From: Saprospiraceae bacterium UBA2365
GTDB lineage: Bacteria; Bacteroidota; Bacteroidia; Chitinophagales; Saprospiraceae
NCBI GenBank assembly: GCA_002344345.1
Contig: DDTL01000050.1
Span: 1-10,854 of the forward strand
Reading direction: 5' to 3'
Length of the DNA stretch: 10,854 nt
Shown here: positions 7,552-10,854 of the stretch, piece by piece
Position numbering within the stretch: the stretch's first letter is position 1
Layout of the letters: every line of letters begins with the position of its first letter
Notes under the pieces: generated by a model
Seen by the model: the letters and a program-made list of their open reading frames with translations, nothing else
Told to the model about the DNA's origin: nothing
Databases searched by the model: none
Program-made: the position numbers and the translations under genes

Positions 7552-7649
7552 GAATACTGAAAGAGGATGTCAGCATTTGAAACAATCAAACAATCGAACA
7601 ATCTGAAGATATAGGATGTGCCAGTCATATCGGGTATATTTTCAGAGGG

Positions 7650-7680
7650 TAAATATACAAACCGGATTTTATGATACAAA
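7650..7680 (-). promoter_or_regulatory. Candidate promoter of unit B
   Basis: On the minus strand a TTTG (7680-7677) is separated by exactly 19 bases from TATATTTA (7657-7650), which differs from the Bacteroidota -7 box TAnnTTTG only in the last base. The spacing matches the TTTG-N19-TAnnTTTG consensus. A transcript would start near 7643 and run about 310 bases, through the hairpin at 7469-7502, before the small ORF. One arm of an 8 bp inverted repeat (AACCGGAT, 7660-7667; partner at 7714-7721) lies in the spacer and could be part of an operator. Apart from this, 7552-7763 shows no gene. Confidence 0.5.
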
Positions 7681-7763
7681 AGAAAATACTAAGTTTTTTC
7701 AGATTTTAACTATATCCGGTTGGAATATGAGAATTATTCAAGCAATTGAATGCTTTTTTGAAC

Positions 7764-8104
7764 ACGGATAACACCGATCAGACGGATGTTCGCGGATCTT
7801 TTCCTGGTTTAAACAGGATATTCATGCCTTTGGATCCCGCAGAAGTGTGTAAAATTAATAAAAAACATCCTCTGTTGTTCAAAGTCATCGACTCATCACC
7901 ACAGAGGACATTCATCCGGAATCTGAACAAGGTAAAGGATCGTGTTTTGTTATTTTTTCCTGTGTTGATAAAACGAATAGCTGAGCCCCAGATTAAATCC
8001 GGTGGTTTCTCCCCAGACAACATATGGTTGAAATTCAATTACATCTGTATTTACTGAATGGGTGTAATACATCGGAATGATTGATATTGGGGATGTGATG
8101 GATA
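7764..8104. repeat. 341 bp direct repeat, proximal copy (end of unit A)
   Basis: Partner of 3999-4339 (ungapped, 19 differences). This copy contains the intact 3' end of the 203-aa beta-barrel gene and its downstream flank. The outermost part (7764-7798), read on the minus strand, is a run of degenerate ten-base units resembling ATCCGTGTT, a type of sequence often seen between genes in Bacteroidota. The repeat ends just before the next leader repeat begins 212 bases further on. Confidence 0.95.
7869..7907 (-). terminator. Possible terminator of the 203-aa beta-barrel gene
   Basis: Seven-base arms CCTCTGT and ACAGAGG enclose a 25-base loop, followed on the minus strand after three bases by TTTTTT. 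It lies 42 bases after the stop codon. The long loop makes it weak. In the duplicate at 4104-4142 one arm reads ACAAAGG, which breaks a pair, in line with decay of that copy. Confidence 0.4.
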
Positions 8105-8561
8105 ACAGGAAGTTATCTTTAATTTTATAGCTTAATCCAAGGTCCAGATTAGAGAAGTATTGCCTTGGAAAATCCAATTGATCAATTTCTTTTGTCCTGT
8201 AATAGAATGTTGATCCCATAGTTAAAAACAAATTTTTTGAGAACAATTGATGGTTAACATTCATACGGGCATGAATACAGTGTTGATGATCATCATGTCC
8301 CCCGATGAAATTTTCGTCAACTAAAAAAAAATGAGTATAACCGCCTCCAAAATTCACATTAAATCTGCGGTTGAAGTCGAATTCTTTCCAGATAGTTATC
8401 TGGGTTTGTATAAAATCAGCACGAAAAATATTCTTTGAGTCAAATTCATGGTGAAATTTATCCATCATAATAAATCCTGATGAAATTTCTGCTCTATAGC
8501 TGTCCTGAGAGAATAACAAGTTGAATGTTAATAATATAGGAAGGATCAATATTTTTTTCAT
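7950..8561 (-). CDS. Predicted outer-membrane beta-barrel protein, 203 aa
   Basis: A signal peptide (MKKILILPILLTFNLLFSQ, residues 1-19) is followed by about 184 residues of alternating hydrophobic and polar segments rich in aromatic residues, such as QITIWKEFDF, FGGGYTHFFLV and LDLGLSYKI. The last strand, GFNLGLSYSFYQ, resembles the closing strand of a small barrel. This pattern fits an 8-to-10-stranded outer-membrane protein, but no named family is recognised. It is roughly 60% identical by eye to the protein encoded just upstream at 8634-9257, so the two are tandem duplicates. The ATG at 8561 was chosen over the TTG at 8567 because MKKILI matches the paralogue's start. Its 3' end lies in the 341 bp repeat, and a broken third copy survives at 4185-4339. 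Likely role: surface or outer-membrane component; substrate unknown. Confidence 0.85.
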   Translation of the reverse strand: MKKILILPILLTFNLLFSQDSYRAEISSGFIMMDKFHHEFDSKNIFRADFIQTQITIWKEFDFNRRFNVNFGGGYTHFFLVDENFIGGHDDHQHCIHARMNVNHQLFSKNLFLTMGSTFYYRTKEIDQLDFPRQYFSNLDLGLSYKIKDNFLLSITSPISIIPMYYTHSVNTDVIEFQPYVVWGETTGFNLGLSYSFYQHRKK

Positions 8562-8612
8562 ATACAAGGTTTTTATTTATTAATGAAATATTTGGAAATT
8601 GGGAAAAAATAC

Positions 8613-8632
8613 CATCAGTAATTTCCCTGATG
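8613..8632 (-). terminator. Terminator after the 207-aa beta-barrel gene
   Basis: A 6 bp stem, CATCAG and CTGATG, with an 8-base loop is followed on the minus strand by GTATTTTTT. It starts one base past the stop codon at 8634. The stem is short, so some readthrough into the paralogue at 8561 is likely, but the shape is that of an intrinsic terminator. Confidence 0.6.
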
Positions 8633-8633
8633 A

Positions 8634-9257
8634 TCATAATGTTGGTTTAGGGCTTTTCTTTCCCTGAAAAAAGGTATAGCTGAGTCCCATATTAAAACCT
8701 GTCGTTTCTCCCCAAAAAACAAAGCGTTCATTCCAATTATCCATATTCGCAACACGACCATAGTACATTGGAATGATGGAGATTGGGGATGTAAGCGTGA
8801 TCCGGAATTTGTTTTTAAATTTGAAGCTCAATCCCAGATCAAGACTCGAAAAGTATTGTCTCGCAAAGCGTAATTGATCAACTTTTTTTGTCTTTAGATA
8901 AATTGAGGAGCCAGCAGTAACAAACAAATTCTTAAAAAATAGTTGGTGATTAATATTAATGCTTGCATGGATATAATGAAGATGAATATCTTTTTCATTG
9001 ATCCAACCATCTTCAAGCACACGAAAATGAGTGTATCCTCCACCGATGTTTGCATCAAACTTGCGGCTAAAATCAAACTCTTTCCATAGGGTTATTTGAG
9101 ATTGGATAAAATTTGAAAGATATAGATTTCTCCGATCGAACTCATGGGGAAATTTATCCACAACGATATAACCGGATGATATTTCGACCTTATAACTGTC
9201 TTGGGAGAATAAGAGGTTGAAGGAGAATAGAAAAGATATAATCAGGATTTTTTTCAT
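8634..9257 (-). CDS. Predicted outer-membrane beta-barrel protein, 207 aa
   Basis: Paralogue of the 203-aa protein downstream. The signal peptide ends in LLFSQ at residue 19, as in its sister. Shared landmarks are SQDSY at the mature N-terminus, VDKFPHEFD, QITLWKEFDF, IGGGYTHF, RQYFSSLDLGLSF, LTSPISIIPMYY and GETTGFNMGLSYTF. Regions that differ most (around residues 78-95 and 165-178) are probably outer loops. The C-terminus carries a short extra tail, KKSPKPTL, after the last predicted strand. The gene has its own terminator on both sides (9302-9330 before it, 8613-8632 after it), so it likely has its own promoter in 9258-9301; TATTTTG near 9292-9286 (minus) is a near match to a -7 box. Function is unknown; outer membrane location is inferred from the strand pattern. 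Confidence 0.85.
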   Translation of the reverse strand: MKKILIISFLFSFNLLFSQDSYKVEISSGYIVVDKFPHEFDRRNLYLSNFIQSQITLWKEFDFSRKFDANIGGGYTHFRVLEDGWINEKDIHLHYIHASININHQLFFKNLFVTAGSSIYLKTKKVDQLRFARQYFSSLDLGLSFKFKNKFRITLTSPISIIPMYYGRVANMDNWNERFVFWGETTGFNMGLSYTFFQGKKSPKPTL

Positions 9258-9301
9258 TTTTTCATTTTTTAATTATTATACTTCACAAAATATTTAAAAA
9301 A

Positions 9302-9330
9302 CTTTCAGGCTAAAATAAATAGCCTGAAAG
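9302..9330 (-). terminator. Intrinsic terminator after the 361-aa lipoprotein gene
   Basis: A perfect 11 bp stem, CTTTCAGGCTA and TAGCCTGAAAG, with a 7-base loop is followed directly on the minus strand by TTTTTT (9301-9296). It lies 70 bases past the lipoprotein stop and separates that gene from the beta-barrel genes. This is the clearest terminator in the window. Confidence 0.9.
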
Positions 9331-9400
9331 CGAAATTGGATTTTTTTAACAGTTATTAAATTTTATTATTTCAATCAAAACTTATACGGGTATGATTTCA

Positions 9401-10486
9401 TTATTCATCAAGGTGTAACCAAATGCCATTCATTTCAGCGGTTGTTGCTGATGTACGTTTTCTGGTCCATTGGGCATCGACTGAATCCCAGTTGGCAATA
9501 TAAGTATAAGCTAATTGTTCAAATTCAATATTTGAAACGTTTTGCTCAAACATATTTGGTTTTGACCAAGTATATTCAGTAATTACCCCGTTTACTTTAA
9601 AATCATATTTAAACAAAAAATTATTCCAGGTAATATCATCTTTGTGGGTATACCAAATACATGGATATCCTTTTCTAATAGCTCTAACTCTAGCATATCT
9701 TGCAACAGCGACATGCGTAAGATTTCCAAAAACCGGATCCCAAGATTGCCAAGTTGAAAGTGGAAGACCATATTTTAACTCAACCTTTCTGTCATTTACA
9801 CACCAGGCAGGGTTATATATCTCTTCCTCTTCATAGATTTCCCCTAAATCTCCCCACCTATAATCAAAGCTCTCAACCGTACTATTCTCTTTAGTGGCTA
9901 CGAAATGCTCCAATCCGGCAGATAAAGCTTGTTCTTTGGTATCCAGTCCGAGTATCTGAGTCAAATCATCTCCTTTGACACAAATATCATCCACGTATTT
10001 ATGATATACTTCTCCAACCTTGATGATTTGATCCCTGTTAAAAAAAGGATGTGAGAGATGCTCAGAATAATTATTGAATTCTACATATTCTTCGCCATCT
10101 GACCTTCTTTCGAGCTTCAGATATCTGGAGTTTTTATCGATAAAATTTAAAACTTCCTCACGTGTTTGCATTTTATCTATTTGTTCCATAAGACCATCCA
10201 AAAATGCATCAATGGGTTCATATCGAAGTTTTCCAAGAATTTGTTCCTTCTCTGTTTCAGATAAACCATAGAAACCGGTGATAAATCGATGATAACTTTT
10301 ATCAGAACTAAAGCTGGCATAATCCGTGTTAAAATTATCTACAATATCGGAAATTTCCCCGAAACTTAAACTACTTTCTTTATTTACCTTATTTTGATTA
10401 GTTAGCTTTTCATCTTCCTTATTACAAGCTAAGAAGAATAACGAAAATATAAATACTATAGCTGTTAATAATGTGATTTTTTTCAT
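9401..10486 (-). CDS. Hypothetical lipoprotein, 361 aa
   Basis: A secreted lipoprotein of unrecognised family. MKKITLLTAIVFIFSLFFLAC is a typical signal segment with lipidated Cys21, followed by the charged NKEDEKL. The N-terminal half (about 30-190) is acidic and helix-like (GLSETEKEQILGKL, DAFLDGLMEQIDKM). The C-terminal half is rich in Trp and Tyr (WQSWDPVFGNLTHVAVARYA, YPCIWYTHKDDITWNNF), suggesting a compact extracellular domain. No catalytic motif is visible. The start at 10486 gives a standard signal peptide; an in-frame ATG at 10504 overlaps the end of a small upstream ORF and would add six residues. The ATGs at 10522 and 10519 lie inside the leader repeat and are not usable in its other copy. 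The gene directly follows the small ORF at 10497-10616, in the same way as the metallopeptidase lipoprotein gene of unit B, although the two lipoproteins are not similar. Confidence 0.85.
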   Translation of the reverse strand: MKKITLLTAIVFIFSLFFLACNKEDEKLTNQNKVNKESSLSFGEISDIVDNFNTDYASFSSDKSYHRFITGFYGLSETEKEQILGKLRYEPIDAFLDGLMEQIDKMQTREEVLNFIDKNSRYLKLERRSDGEEYVEFNNYSEHLSHPFFNRDQIIKVGEVYHKYVDDICVKGDDLTQILGLDTKEQALSAGLEHFVATKENSTVESFDYRWGDLGEIYEEEEIYNPAWCVNDRKVELKYGLPLSTWQSWDPVFGNLTHVAVARYARVRAIRKGYPCIWYTHKDDITWNNFLFKYDFKVNGVITEYTWSKPNMFEQNVSNIEFEQLAYTYIANWDSVDAQWTRKRTSATTAEMNGIWLHLDE

Positions 10487-10496
10487 TTCAAAAAAT

Positions 10497-10616
10497 TTAT
10501 TCATTACTCCTACTTCCATCATTGAAAGCGGGTGATTTCGGAATGATTCCCCCGCCAGTATCGATAAAGGGTGAAAGTCGGCAAACCGTACTTTTTCCTT
10601 GTGAATTGATCTTCAT
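10497..10616 (-). CDS. Small leader ORF, 39 codons, in front of the 361-aa lipoprotein
   Basis: Second copy of the small frame at 7203-7334: MKINSQGK at the start, the same RLSPFIDTGGGIIPKSPAF core, and an end at SRSNE followed by TAA. The stop is 10 bases before the preferred lipoprotein start at 10486, and the frame overlaps the alternative start at 10504 by 8 bases. A TAGGAG near its end (10512-10507) could recruit ribosomes for the next gene. The copy in unit B has a different C-terminal tail that extends exactly to its lipoprotein start. There are no homologues I can name. It may be a regulatory leader peptide, a small secretory or surface-associated protein without a signal, or a by-product of a conserved RNA structure. 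Confidence 0.45.
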   Translation of the reverse strand: MKINSQGKSTVCRLSPFIDTGGGIIPKSPAFNDGSRSNE

Positions 10617-10833
10617 AAAGCAACAGGGTTTATAAAACATCGGGTTAAACAAAGGCTTTATGGTCAGGCGATACTAATTAAAATACAGCCGCTGAACGGC
10701 GTTCTGATCCTTACGATCATGGATATTACGTTCGTCACCCTGTATTAAAAAGGGTATCCCGTAAGAAAACTTACGAAATACCCTGTTTATGTTTTTTAGA
10801 TGATCATTAGTGGATATGACAGTTGGAACAATC
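10502..10833. repeat. Leader repeat, copy in front of unit A
   Basis: Partner of 7220-7551. It reaches almost to the window end, so what lies further upstream is not visible. The proximal block holds the small ORF and a GC-rich dyad: GCGGG (minus strand, 10553-10549) pairs with CCCGC at 10533-10529, around GGAATCATTCC. The distal block holds the intact hairpin at 10751-10784. No TAnnTTTG promoter box is found inside the repeat in either copy. Confidence 0.9.
10751..10784 (-). terminator. Strong terminator-like hairpin in the unit A leader
   Basis: Fifteen-base arms AGGGTATCCCGTAAG and CTTACGAAATACCCT surround the loop AAAA. All positions pair in RNA on the minus strand, two of them as G-U wobble, and TTTTT follows. 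It lies about 135 bases before the small ORF. It either ends a transcript coming from beyond the window or acts as an attenuator or operator for unit A. The copy at 7469-7502 keeps only the outer stem. Confidence 0.6.
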
Positions 10834-10854
10834 TGATGATCTGATGATCTGATG
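10831..10854. repeat. Tandem repeat of ATCTGATG
   Basis: Three perfect copies of the 8-base unit ATCTGATG run to the window edge, so the full array length is unknown. It directly follows the leader repeat. A related but irregular run with AACAATC units lies at 7580-7602, in the same position relative to the other leader copy. Confidence 0.8.

Noticed and set aside
3999..8104. Insertion sequence or composite transposon bounded by the repeats
   Set aside because: No transposase frame, no terminal inverted repeats and no target-site duplication were found; the repeats are direct and include part of a host-type gene.

Overview
The window looks like a chromosomal segment of a Bacteroidota bacterium. 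The evidence is a GldH-type gliding lipoprotein, TAnnTTTG promoter boxes, weak or absent Shine-Dalgarno sites, and many short-tailed lipoprotein signal peptides. Nothing in it points to a phage, plasmid, insertion sequence, CRISPR array, tRNA or rRNA.

The left part (about 1-3900) is ordinary core genome. A plus-strand AAA ATPase with a C-terminal DUF4143-type domain (145-1320) faces a minus-strand run grpE, dnaJ, gldH (3725 down to 1418), with a hairpin between the two directions at 1365-1387. GrpE and DnaJ are the co-chaperones of DnaK. GldH belongs to the gliding/type IX secretion lipoproteins and sits 53 bases after dnaJ.

The right part (about 3999-10833) is an accessory region read entirely from the minus strand. 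It is built from two units that share their ends but not their middles. In the direction of transcription each unit starts with a roughly 330 bp leader repeat (10502-10833 and 7220-7551) and ends in a 341 bp repeat (7764-8104 and 3999-4339, about 94% identical and ungapped). Unit A carries a 361-aa lipoprotein and two related 203- and 207-aa predicted outer-membrane beta-barrel proteins. Unit B carries a 656-aa lipoprotein with an HELGH metallopeptidase motif, a 251-aa lipoprotein, and only the last 50 codons of a beta-barrel gene, broken by an in-frame stop. Unit B therefore looks like a duplicated copy whose inside was replaced or diverged.

The most interesting item is inside the leader repeat: a small open frame (39 and 43 codons) whose first 115 bases differ at only 3 positions between copies. 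In both units it ends right at the start of the lipoprotein gene. In unit B its stop and the next start overlap as TAATG; in unit A the stop lies 10 bases before the chosen start. It resembles a translationally coupled leader peptide or small protein. Upstream of it lies a terminator-like hairpin with a T-run, so the leader may control expression of the surface lipoproteins. The function of the surface proteins is not recognisable beyond their fold and location.
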